22,020 nucleotides of DNA from Methanothrix sp. (lineage in GTDB: Archaea > Halobacteriota > Methanosarcinia > Methanotrichales > Methanotrichaceae). The notes below the pieces were generated by a model that ran no database searches, was not told the origin of the DNA, and worked only from the letters and a program-made list of their open reading frames with translations. The first letter of the stretch is position 1, and every line of letters starts with the position of its first letter. Below are positions 13,627-20,690 of this stretch, one piece after another. The stretch is taken from assembly GCA_003162615.1 (NCBI GenBank), contig PMNG01000067.1, forward strand, positions 3,328 to 25,347. The letters are read 5' to 3'. The translations under genes and the position numbers were made by a program.

Positions 13627-13655
13627 ATCCGGTCATATTTAATACCATGCCGGAT
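13627..13655 (+). promoter_or_regulatory. TATA box bracketed by ATCCGG / CCGGAT
   Basis: The TATA-like TATTTAATA (about 13636-13644) is flanked by ATCCGG (13627-13632) and CCGGAT (13650-13655), exact reverse complements 17 bp apart. Transcription is expected near 13666, at the ATG 13669, so the zinc-finger mRNA is probably leaderless. The repeat could be a repressor site. Confidence 0.45.
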
Positions 13656-13668
13656 AATAATATACACT

Positions 13669-14232
13669 ATGCCCCAAGATCAAATCTTCTGCCCAGCGTG
13701 TGGCGAAGATACTGAACATGTCATTATTAAGTCAGGGCGAGAGAACTTGATGAGGTGTGTGGATTGTGGAACAACTCAACCCATCCAGAAGGAGCGAGAG
13801 CGGCTGGCGAATGTCAGAGTTATCGTTAACAGAGATGGAAACTCTCAACCTTACAACGTAAACCTTCCTGCCCAGGAGGAACTAAGAGTAGGCGGGGAGT
13901 TGCTTGTGGACGACCAGGCCAAGGACGTCGTCTTGACGGAGATCACTTCTTTGGAGACCGATCGCCGGGTAGAGACAGCAAATGCCAGAGAGATCAAGAC
14001 CATTTGGGCCAGAGCTATCGACGATGTGACCCTCAAGGTTTCCGTTTACAAGAACGGCGTGACTCGCCCTTTGAACACTCAAGCATCAGGTAAAGATGTA
14101 TTCGAGCGAGGGGAGGTTCTGGAGATAGATGGCATCCGGTTTCAAGTGATCAAGATCAAGCTGCGCGGTGAAGGGTTTGCCGACAGAGCGGAGGCGAAAG
14201 ACATCGTCCGGGTGTGGGGTAGAGAGCTTTGA
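13669..14232 (+). CDS. Archaeal zinc-finger protein, COG1326 / HVO_0476 family
   Basis: A 187-residue soluble protein. The N-terminal zinc ribbon uses C8-PA-C11 and C30-VD-C33. It is followed by about 150 residues of alternating beta strands with conserved-looking DVVLTEITSLETDRRVE, TIWARAIDDVTLKVSVY and RGEGFADRAEAKDIVRVWG. The family is widespread in euryarchaea and uncharacterised; a role in nucleic-acid binding or translation is only a guess from the ribbon. ATG 13669 agrees with a TATA box at about 13636-13644 for a leaderless message. The TGA stop overlaps the TTG start of pcm, so the two are translationally coupled; repeated linkage to a protein-repair methyltransferase would be a clue worth testing. 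Confidence 0.88.
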   Translation: MPQDQIFCPACGEDTEHVIIKSGRENLMRCVDCGTTQPIQKERERLANVRVIVNRDGNSQPYNVNLPAQEELRVGGELLVDDQAKDVVLTEITSLETDRRVETANAREIKTIWARAIDDVTLKVSVYKNGVTRPLNTQASGKDVFERGEVLEIDGIRFQVIKIKLRGEGFADRAEAKDIVRVWGREL

Positions 14233-14855
14233 GCCGGGAGGAGCTGCTGGAGTACATGAGGGGCCGGATAGGAGACAAGGTTCTTCAGGCCATGTCCAGA
14301 GTCCCCAGGGAGATTTTTGTTCCGGAGGAGATCAGATCCAGAGCCTACGATGACACTCCTCTGCCCATCGGTCACGGCCAGACCATCTCTGCACCCCACA
14401 TGGTGGCAATAATGTGCGACATCCTGGACCTGCAGAAGGGCATGAACATCCTAGAGATAGGAGGAGGAAGCGGCTACCACGCTGCGATCATGGGGGAGAT
14501 CGTCGGTCCGGATGGGCACGTCTACTCGGTAGAGCGAGTACCCGAACTGACGAGCCAGGCGAGAGAGAACCTCCAACTGGCAGGCGTCTTGAATGTGACC
14601 TTGGTAGAGGGAGATGGGAGCGCTGGTCTCCCGGAGCACGCGCCTTATGACAGAATCAGCGTTGCTGCCACGGCTCCTGCTGTCCCAGAGCCCCTCAAGG
14701 ATCAGCTCAAAAAGGGAGGAAAGCTGGTCATCCCTGTCGGGGCAGGTTACCAGGAACTTCTGTTAGTGACCAGAAAGAACGGTTTTGTGGTCGAGGAGAA
14801 GATGGGGGTAGTCTTTGTCCCCCTCATCGGAGAGCACGGCTTCAAAGAGCGTTGA
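14229..14855 (+). CDS. pcm: Protein-L-isoaspartate O-methyltransferase
   Basis: A 208-residue cytoplasmic SAM-dependent enzyme that methylates isoaspartyl residues, starting repair of aged proteins. The family block MSRVPREIFVPEEIRSRAYD is followed by PLPIGHGQTISAPHMVA, the SAM-binding motif I LEIGGGSGYHAAIM, and the catalytic-region motif GDGSAGLPEHAPYDRI. Length is normal. The proposed start is TTG 14229, which shares bases with the upstream TGA (TTGA overlap) and has GGGGT a few bases upstream; the alternative ATG near 14256 would cut into the first helix. It is co-transcribed with the COG1326 protein. The next gene has its own TATA box. Confidence 0.93.
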   Translation: MSREELLEYMRGRIGDKVLQAMSRVPREIFVPEEIRSRAYDDTPLPIGHGQTISAPHMVAIMCDILDLQKGMNILEIGGGSGYHAAIMGEIVGPDGHVYSVERVPELTSQARENLQLAGVLNVTLVEGDGSAGLPEHAPYDRISVAATAPAVPEPLKDQLKKGGKLVIPVGAGYQELLLVTRKNGFVVEEKMGVVFVPLIGEHGFKER

Positions 14856-14895
14856 AGGAGTTGCCTTAGAGAGCGGAACCCACTGGGAGCAGACC

Positions 14896-14903
14896 TATAT
14901 ATT
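14896..14903 (+). promoter_or_regulatory. TATA box for gpmI
   Basis: TATATATT in the 80-nt gap after pcm. The expected start is near 14926, about 10 nt before ATG 14936. No SD is visible, consistent with a very short leader. Confidence 0.5.
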
Positions 14904-14935
14904 TGCCGGATCAACCCACTATTTAGTGTCTTATA

Positions 14936-16465
14936 ATGATTCAATGCTTTAAGCCAATAGCTCTCATAATAATGGATGGTTTTGGAATAAGCGCCCAAAC
15001 TGTAGGAAACGCAGTGGCCAGCGCCAGAAAGCCCAATCTAGACAGGCTGATGCAGAAATATCCATACACAACTATTGCAGCTTCGGGTCTGGCTGTGGGT
15101 CTCCCCAAGGGACAGATGGGCAACTCGGAGGTGGGCCACCTGAACCTAGGAGCTGGCAGGGTGGTCTACCAAGACTACACCAGAATAAGCCTGGCAGTAG
15201 AAGAGAATAAACTGAGGGAGAACCCTGTTTTAATAGAAGTTATGGATAAAGCCAGAGCCAATGCTAAGAAGCAACACTTTCTTGGCCTTCTCTCGGACGG
15301 TGGGGTCCACAGCCACAACACTCACCTCTACGCGCTTCTTGAGTTGGCAAAGGAGATGGGACTAAAAGACGTCTATGTCCATGCTGTGCTGGACGGAAGA
15401 GATGTTCCTCCCAAGAGCGCTCTTACGTATTTCCAGGAGCTTGATTCCAAGATGAGAACGATCGGCATCGGCAAAGTGGCCACTGTTGCTGGCCGTTACT
15501 ATACAATGGACAGAGACAAGCGCTGGGATCGGGTGGAACAGGGATACCGTGCCATGACAGAGGGCATTGGCTACCGAGCGGGCACTCCCGAGCAGGCGGT
15601 TACCGATGGCTACGATCGAGGCGAAAGCGATGAGTTTCTCAAGCCTACCATCGTCGATCAGCAGGGGCTTATTGAAGATGGGGACTGCATCATTTTCTTC
15701 AACTTTCGGCCCGATCGGGCGAGGGAGATCACGCGGGCCTTTGTGGATCCCGACTTCGGAGAGTTTGAGCGGGCTAACATCAAAGTCAACTTCGTCTGTA
15801 TGACCCAGTACGATGCTACCATAAATGCCCCCGTGGCCTATGCTCCTCAGAACCTGGACGATACTCTTGGAGAAATAATAAGCCGAGAAGGTCTGAAGCA
15901 GCTTCGGATCGCTGAGACTGAAAAGTACGCCCACGTGACCTACTTCTTCAACGGCGGTAAGGAAAAGCCCAACCCTGCCGAGGACAGGGTTCTGATACCT
16001 TCGCCCAAGGTTGCGACCTACGACCTCCAGCCCGAGATGAGTGCTTACCAGGTCACCGACGCCGTCATCGAAAGAATCCGATCAGGCAACTGCCACCTCA
16101 TAATCCTGAACTTCGCCAACCCGGACATGGTAGGTCACACCGGCATCTTCGAAGCAGCGGTGAAAGCGGTGGAGACGGTGGATTCTTGTGTGGGCCGAGT
16201 GGTGGAGGAAATTCTGGCTCAAGGCGGAGCCGTTCTGCTAATCGCGGATCACGGCAATGCCGAGAAGATGATAGACCTGGAAACCGGCCAGCCGCACACC
16301 GCTCATACAACCAATCCTGTGCCATTTGTTTTGATCTTGGATGATGGGAAAGAGCACCGGCTTAGAGAAGGCGGCGTCCTGGCAGATGTGGCACCAACGA
16401 TCCTGAATCTCATGGGCATTCCTGTGCCGAAGGCCATGACAGGGAAGTCGCTGATGGCGACATAG
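14936..16465 (+). CDS. gpmI: 2,3-bisphosphoglycerate-independent phosphoglycerate mutase
   Basis: A 509-residue enzyme interconverting 3- and 2-phosphoglycerate by way of a phosphoserine. This is the bacterial-type two-domain form (COG0696), not the shorter archaeal ApgM type. All signature sites are present: metal-binding Asp14 in IIMDGFG, the phosphorylated Ser64 in GNSEVGHLNLGAGR, the substrate-binding loop HAVLDGRDVPP, Asp397 and His401 in NPDMVGHTG, Asp438-His439 in ADHGNAEKM, and HTAHTTNPVP. In a methanogen it serves gluconeogenesis and glycogen turnover, in keeping with the glucan phosphorylase at the end of the window. It starts at ATG 14936 behind a TATA box at 14896-14903. It converges on the HisB-like gene with 27 nt between the stops. 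Confidence 0.95.
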   Translation: MIQCFKPIALIIMDGFGISAQTVGNAVASARKPNLDRLMQKYPYTTIAASGLAVGLPKGQMGNSEVGHLNLGAGRVVYQDYTRISLAVEENKLRENPVLIEVMDKARANAKKQHFLGLLSDGGVHSHNTHLYALLELAKEMGLKDVYVHAVLDGRDVPPKSALTYFQELDSKMRTIGIGKVATVAGRYYTMDRDKRWDRVEQGYRAMTEGIGYRAGTPEQAVTDGYDRGESDEFLKPTIVDQQGLIEDGDCIIFFNFRPDRAREITRAFVDPDFGEFERANIKVNFVCMTQYDATINAPVAYAPQNLDDTLGEIISREGLKQLRIAETEKYAHVTYFFNGGKEKPNPAEDRVLIPSPKVATYDLQPEMSAYQVTDAVIERIRSGNCHLIILNFANPDMVGHTGIFEAAVKAVETVDSCVGRVVEEILAQGGAVLLIADHGNAEKMIDLETGQPHTAHTTNPVPFVLILDDGKEHRLREGGVLADVAPTILNLMGIPVPKAMTGKSLMAT

Positions 16466-16492
16466 CCGAAGGATATCGTACAGCTTAATTCG

Positions 16493-17026
16493 TCATTTTT
16501 CCTGCACGCCATCAGTTGCTGCTCTTTTCAATGCCCTGCCTAGCGCAAGCGTCAAGGCATCTATCTTCTGATGATCGCCGCCGCCCTTCGCACTCAGGTG
16601 AAGTGTAAAGCGGCCGTTGTAGGCGACAGTCCTGGCGAAGTGGCCGAAATTCTCCAGGGCCATACAGCCCATTTCGTCGCTACGGAATTCGAAGTCTCCG
16701 GAGTATCCGGGCTCGCCGAAACGAATTGCTGCCAGAGCCAGGCACTCTCCAGAAGGCACCAGGGAACTGCCAATTCCTTTCTGAATCAGCTTACCGAGAA
16801 CGCTGCCTAGAGCAATGCCTACGTCCTCCGCCGTGTGGTGGTCTCCTGTAGCAAGGTCGCCTTTTGCCTTTACAGTCAGGTCGAACCCGGATGCTTTTGC
16901 CAATATAACCAGAATATCGTCCAGAAGCTCTATTCCTGTGGCGACTTCACTCAACCCTGAGCCGTCTATGTCCAGGATAACCGAAATCTTGGTCTCTTTA
17001 GTATCTCTCTTGAAGGAGGACTTCAT
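16493..17026 (-). CDS. Divergent imidazoleglycerol-phosphate dehydratase (HisB-like)
   Basis: A 177-residue protein with the overall HisB fold of two repeats: TKETKISVILDIDGSG, TGIELLDDIL, GDHHTAEDVGIALG, and a second half with RFTLHLSAKGG and GDHQKIDALTLALGRAL. HisB makes imidazole-acetol phosphate in histidine synthesis using two manganese ions. Here three ligand positions differ from the canonical family: FDHML has become LLDDIL (His to Asp37), and DHHxxEA has become DHQKIDA (His to Gln153, Glu to Asp156). His63, His64, Glu67, His143 and His152 remain. MDEAL is replaced by SGECL. It may be a paralogue with altered chemistry or a lineage-specific HisB. The start is ATG 17026, with AAGGGG upstream at proper spacing; the TTG at 17035 lies too close to that SD. 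It stands alone between gpmI and purP, away from other his genes. Confidence 0.8.
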   Translation of the reverse strand: MKSSFKRDTKETKISVILDIDGSGLSEVATGIELLDDILVILAKASGFDLTVKAKGDLATGDHHTAEDVGIALGSVLGKLIQKGIGSSLVPSGECLALAAIRFGEPGYSGDFEFRSDEMGCMALENFGHFARTVAYNGRFTLHLSAKGGGDHQKIDALTLALGRALKRAATDGVQEK

Positions 17027-17076
17027 GACATCCAATCCCCTTTGTAAGCTTTAAGCTGATCGATCTTTGAGGAAGG

Positions 17077-17084
17077 TATATCTA
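17077..17084 (+). promoter_or_regulatory. TATA-like box for purP
   Basis: GTATATCT in the 5' flank of purP. Transcription would start near 17107, giving a leader of about 28 nt before ATG 17136. It lies downstream of an in-frame ATG at 17067, which argues that the extra 23 codons are not translated. Confidence 0.4.
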
Positions 17085-17135
17085 CTTGTATCCCAACCTA
17101 GCAGTTTCAAAGGTTACGCTTCAAGGGTTATCGAC

Positions 17136-18206
17136 ATGATTCCAAAGGAAGATATCCTGGAGATTTTGGACGGATACGACAAGAAAGACCTCACCATAGC
17201 CACCATCTGCTCTCACAGCAGCCTGCAGATATTTAATGGCGCTCGACAGGAGGGGTTCAAGACCATCGGCATCTGCATCGGCCCACCGCCCAAGTTCTAC
17301 GACGCCTTTCCCCTAGCCAAGCCGGACAAGTTCGTCAGCCTGGACAGCTACAAGGCCTTACTGGACCACAGTGACGAACTCGTGGAGGATAACGCCATCA
17401 TCATCCCCCACGGTTCTCTGGTGGAATACCTAGGGATTGATAAGTTCGAGTCATTAGCAGTCCCAACTTTCGGCAACCGCAGGGTTTTAGCCTGGGAGAG
17501 CGACCGAGAGATGGAGAGAGAGTGGTTGCTTAAGGCCGGGGTCAACATACCCATGCGTTTTGAGAGAGCAGAGGACATAGACCGGCCCGTGATAGTCAAA
17601 TACCACGGGGCCAAAGGCGGCCGGGGCTTCTTCATAGCCAAGAACAAGGACGAGTTCCAGGCTAAGATGAGCTCTCAAGCGAAGTACGCGATCCAGGAGT
17701 TCATCCTCGGCACCAGGTACTACATCCATTTCTTCTATTCCCCCATAAAGACTCAAGGATACAAGCTGAAGAAAGGGACCTTGGACATGCTGGGTATCGA
17801 CAGGAGAGTCGAGTCTAACGCCGACGAGATCTTTCGGATCGGTTCCATGAACGAGCTGGCCGAGGCAGGGATCTATCCCAGCTTCGTGGTCACCGGCAAC
17901 CTGCCCCTGGTACTCAGGGAGTCACTGCTTCCCAAGGTCTTCGAGCTGGGCGAGCGAGTGGTTGAAACGTCCATCGAGCTTTTCGGAGGGATGATCGGTC
18001 CCTTTAGCCTGGAGACAATTGTCACAGACGAGCTGGAGTTCAAGGTCTTCGAGATATCTGCTAGAATCGTCGCAGGCACCAACCTATTCGTCAGCGGCTC
18101 GCCTTATTCTGACCTGGTCGAGCGCAACCTATCCAACGGCAAGCGCATAGCTCAGGAGATTAAACTGGCCATGGAGACGAACAAGCTATCAGAGGTCATA
18201 AGCTAG
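17136..18206 (+). CDS. purP: Formate-dependent FAICAR synthetase PurP (ATP-grasp)
   Basis: A 356-residue ATP-grasp ligase. By family knowledge PurP uses ATP and formate to formylate AICAR to FAICAR in archaeal purine synthesis, replacing the folate-dependent PurH step. The start MIPKEDILEILDGYDKKDLT and TIATICSHSSLQIFNGA match the family N-terminus, so ATG 17136 is preferred over the in-frame ATG 17067. Other family marks are IIPHGSLVEYLG, the ATP-grasp segment RPVIVKYHGAKGGRGFFIA, LGTRYYIHFFYSP, and the metal-binding end FEVFxISARIVAGTN-like (here FKVFEISARIVAGTN). Length agrees with known members. It is followed 44 nt later by the tandem-SIS gene on the same strand, so they may share a transcript. 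No purO was seen in the window. Confidence 0.88.
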   Translation: MIPKEDILEILDGYDKKDLTIATICSHSSLQIFNGARQEGFKTIGICIGPPPKFYDAFPLAKPDKFVSLDSYKALLDHSDELVEDNAIIIPHGSLVEYLGIDKFESLAVPTFGNRRVLAWESDREMEREWLLKAGVNIPMRFERAEDIDRPVIVKYHGAKGGRGFFIAKNKDEFQAKMSSQAKYAIQEFILGTRYYIHFFYSPIKTQGYKLKKGTLDMLGIDRRVESNADEIFRIGSMNELAEAGIYPSFVVTGNLPLVLRESLLPKVFELGERVVETSIELFGGMIGPFSLETIVTDELEFKVFEISARIVAGTNLFVSGSPYSDLVERNLSNGKRIAQEIKLAMETNKLSEVIS

Positions 18207-18250
18207 TGAACTAGAAAGGCTTATCCGATGACGGCGTAGTCTTGACTTAT

Positions 18251-19444
18251 ATGTCAGGCTTGATTGAGACTTTTCGCGAAGCGACCGTTCTCCAGTGTGA
18301 GTTCTTAAAGAAGCTGCAGGATCTGGACATGGCGGATGTTGCAGCCTTCTCAGACTCCATGGTATCTTTTTTGAGCCCCACCCCGGATAACAAGTTTGTA
18401 TACGGGTTGGCTGCTGGCAGAAGCGCCCTGTCCCTATACAGCTTTCTCCAGCTCATACAAAACCACTTCGACAATGTCTTCCCCTTCACCCTGGAGGATC
18501 CCGTTCAGAGGCACTACAGGAAGGGTGTGAAGAACCTGGGCCTGGCCATTTCAGGATCTGGAGAGACCTCCTCAGTCAATAAGTACATAGAGGATGTTAT
18601 CGTCCACGGAGGGGAGATCAAGCTGATAACAGCCAACGAGCATGGCACGGCCTACAAGCTGGTGAAAGACTACGATAAGGGCTCAGTCCTCGTTTTCAAG
18701 GCCAGGACAAAGTACAGCACAGACAAAGAATCCAGATCCAGGCTGTCTCCCCTGGGGACGGAGTTCGAGCTGGAGGTGTTGGCTTTCCTCAACGCCGTTT
18801 TCAAGGACATCCAGTCCAGGCTAAAAGGGATCTGTGATGTTTCCTGCCCCGAATACCGCTCCACCATAAAGGATTTCGAGGAGAACGCCAGGCTCATAGT
18901 TGACATGGACCCAGACATCCTGGAACACTGGTTCAACCGGCTCCTGCCTCGAAGCGGCAGGTATGTCATCGGAGGCGTGGGCAGGTCCGGCTTAGTGGCC
19001 CGTGCATTCGAGATGAGGTTCACTCACCTGAATAAGATAAGCTACTGGGAGAGGGACTTCAACACACCGTCCTTCCAGATAGGTGACTTGTACCTTCCCA
19101 TAAGCGGAATTGGGAACACCTACGAGGCCCTGGAGGGTGCCATGCACGCATTGAGCAAGGGAGCGGACGTCATGCCCATTACCGCAAACCGATCGTCTCG
19201 GCTTGTGTCGTTGATGAGAAAGCATGGGCGTACGGACGATATCGTTTTCGTGCCGGTTAAGCCGGAATACTCCGGACTGTTCAGCGGCGACACCAGCGCA
19301 ACAACCTGGCTGATGTCGGATTACACTAAGTTCAGGTACCCTATCTTCGAGATCAATGCATCAATCTTCACCAACAGCGTAGTGGCCGTTGGCGCAGAGT
19401 TCCTCGGAATGGTCGAGGCAGGAATGAGGCGGCTGCACGTATGA
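18251..19444 (+). CDS. Tandem SIS-domain protein (phosphosugar isomerase-like)
   Basis: A 397-residue soluble protein built from two SIS domains. The first (about residues 45-180) has YGLAAGRSALSLYSFLQ and LGLAISGSGETSSVNKYI, followed by KLITANEHG. The second (about 225-390) has YVIGGVGRSGLVARAFEMRF, LYLPISGIGNTYEALEGAM and DVMPITANRSS. Both resemble 6-phospho-3-hexuloisomerase, normally a single domain of about 180 residues acting as a tetramer. This looks like a duplicated and fused version, with the second half closer to the standard motif. SIS domains bind phosphosugars and act as isomerases or sensors; the substrate here is unknown. The ATG at 18251 is preferred over the TTG at 18242. 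It is coupled to the next gene by an ATGA overlap, so isomerase and phosphoesterase are made together. Confidence 0.8.
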   Translation: MSGLIETFREATVLQCEFLKKLQDLDMADVAAFSDSMVSFLSPTPDNKFVYGLAAGRSALSLYSFLQLIQNHFDNVFPFTLEDPVQRHYRKGVKNLGLAISGSGETSSVNKYIEDVIVHGGEIKLITANEHGTAYKLVKDYDKGSVLVFKARTKYSTDKESRSRLSPLGTEFELEVLAFLNAVFKDIQSRLKGICDVSCPEYRSTIKDFEENARLIVDMDPDILEHWFNRLLPRSGRYVIGGVGRSGLVARAFEMRFTHLNKISYWERDFNTPSFQIGDLYLPISGIGNTYEALEGAMHALSKGADVMPITANRSSRLVSLMRKHGRTDDIVFVPVKPEYSGLFSGDTSATTWLMSDYTKFRYPIFEINASIFTNSVVAVGAEFLGMVEAGMRRLHV

Positions 19445-19962
19445 CCAAGATAATTGTAATGTCAGACACCCACCTGGAAAGAAGTCTGCCAGAAAAGCTG
19501 GTCGAGCTCGCTAAGGGAGCCGACTTAATTCTACACGCCGGAGATTTCGTCGATAAAGAAGTCTATGACTCACTGGCTGATCTAGGAAGGGTCGAGGCAG
19601 TGTGCGGCAATGCTGATTCTCCAGAGCTGAAAATGCTTCTGCCGGAGAGAAAAGTAATCGATGTGGACGGAGTAAGGATCGGGTTAGTTCACATGGCATC
19701 ACACTCTTCAGGCCCCGGCACTGAAATGCTCGCCAGGGAGATGGAGGTGGACGTCCTTGTCTATGGTCACCTGCACAGGCCGCTGTTAGAGAGGAATAAC
19801 AAGCTGCTCATCTGTCCTGGAAGCCCAACAGTGCCCCGGATGTCTCCGCCAACTGTTGCGGAGATCGAGATAAAGGACGGAAAGGTCATCGGAAGAATAA
19901 TGCCGGTTGGAGAGCCGACCTGCGATTACATACGCTATGGGCAATCTCTTGCAAAAAAATAG
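19441..19962 (+). CDS. Metallophosphoesterase, MJ0936/YfcE family
   Basis: A 173-residue calcineurin-like phosphoesterase. All metal-binding motifs are present in order: D9-T-H11 in VMSDTHLE, G-D35 in LHAGDFVD, GNAD (56-59), LVHMASH and YGHLHRP, followed by LICPGSPTVPR as in YfcE/MJ0936. Characterised members hydrolyse phosphodiesters such as model substrates and perhaps cyclic nucleotides, with Mn or Ni; the physiological substrate is not established. It overlaps the tandem-SIS stop by 4 nt (ATGA), so a role on the same phosphorylated metabolite is a reasonable inference. It is probably the last gene of the purP-SIS run: the next gene is convergent. After the stop there is a short duplication of TAGTTGTA but no T-run. 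Confidence 0.9.
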   Translation: MTKIIVMSDTHLERSLPEKLVELAKGADLILHAGDFVDKEVYDSLADLGRVEAVCGNADSPELKMLLPERKVIDVDGVRIGLVHMASHSSGPGTEMLAREMEVDVLVYGHLHRPLLERNNKLLICPGSPTVPRMSPPTVAEIEIKDGKVIGRIMPVGEPTCDYIRYGQSLAKK

Positions 19963-19989
19963 TTGTAAAAAGTAGTTGTAGGGTGAGAG

Positions 19990-20430
19990 CTACTTAGGTG
20001 GGAATTTCATCGGATCGACTACGAACCAGATCCCCTTGAATCCCTGACCTTTTACGTCACCTGGCAACATGTCCTTTGAGTAATGGTACAACGGCCAGCC
20101 CTTGAATGCGGTCTGCTTCATGCCATCCACTCTTGTTATGCTCGTAAAGTCAGAGGCGTTCAGTCCGGTAGGCACAGTGACGTTCTTTGCGTAGAAGGGA
20201 GGCCATAGCGTTACACAACCGCCGGAGCAAGTGCTTGTTCCATTGCCGGGGTCCATCTTGAAATAATAGAGCGTGAAACCCGTCTGGTTTACCAGATAAG
20301 TTCCCATGGTCTTGTTAGCTGTAGTGTTTATGGTATAGCTGTTAGCCATTTCAGCTACTGCGGCTGTTGCCAACATAGCAACAACCAATACAGAAAGTCC
20401 CAATTTAGATTCTTTAGACAAAAAACTCAC
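19990..20430 (-). CDS. Secreted COG4315-type protein (PF03640 lipoprotein-repeat domain)
   Basis: A 146-residue exported protein. Residues 1-27 are a signal peptide (ESKLGLSVLVVAMLATAAVA). The mature part has the two short repeats of the family: GTYLVNQTGFTLYYFKMD with CSGGCVTLWPPFYA, then TAFKGWPLYHYSKDM ending GIWFVVDP. Many bacterial members are lipoproteins; no lipobox cysteine is seen here, so it is probably secreted. The two cysteines may form a disulphide. Function is unknown in the family. The start is ambiguous: GTG 20430, or TTG 20421 with AGGGTGAG a few bases upstream. A minus-strand TATA box TTTATAAG near 20447-20454 places transcription close to either. It converges on the phosphoesterase gene. 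Confidence 0.85.
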   Translation of the reverse strand: MSFLSKESKLGLSVLVVAMLATAAVAEMANSYTINTTANKTMGTYLVNQTGFTLYYFKMDPGNGTSTCSGGCVTLWPPFYAKNVTVPTGLNASDFTSITRVDGMKQTAFKGWPLYHYSKDMLPGDVKGQGFKGIWFVVDPMKFPPK

Positions 20431-20492
20431 CCTTATCTAATGAAACTTATAAACTTTTAAGGGTTTCGTCTGTCTGCATTTCGATAAGACTG

Positions 20493-20605
20493 TGAACCGT
20501 TGCGTAAGCTGCCTGCAGATGGTTCATGAATCTACCACAATGCTTCGGGCTGTGAGGTCTGTCAGCATTATGTCCACCAATATGTTATAGACAGATGTCT
20601 CACAG
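20493..20605. ncRNA. Candidate structured RNA or regulatory hairpins
   Basis: Hairpin A: TGAACC (20493-20498) with GGTTCA (20521-20526). Hairpin B: CTGTGAG (20550-20556) with CTCACAG (20599-20605), continuing inward after a small internal loop with TCTGTC (20558-20563) and GACAGA (20590-20595), 13 pairs in all. TATAAACT near 20450 could drive a plus-strand transcript covering both. The element lies upstream of the glucan phosphorylase TATA box, so it is not in that gene's leader. Confidence 0.38.
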
Positions 20606-20642
20606 AAGCCTTCCAGAACGCCTCAATAACTTTTCCGAAAAA

Positions 20643-20650
20643 TATTAAAT
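20643..20650 (+). promoter_or_regulatory. TATA box of the glucan phosphorylase gene
   Basis: TATTAAAT following an A-rich stretch. Expected start near 20672, giving a short leader whose SD is GGAGTGAGG (20674-20682), 8 nt before ATG 20691. Confidence 0.5.
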
Positions 20651-20690
20651 AGCGCGCATGGCTATATTAAGTTGGAGTGAGGCAAAATTC

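Noticed and set aside
17067..17135. Twenty-three-residue N-terminal extension of PurP
   Set aside because: The family begins at MIPKEDIL (ATG 17136), and the likely TATA box at 17077-17084 lies inside the extension.
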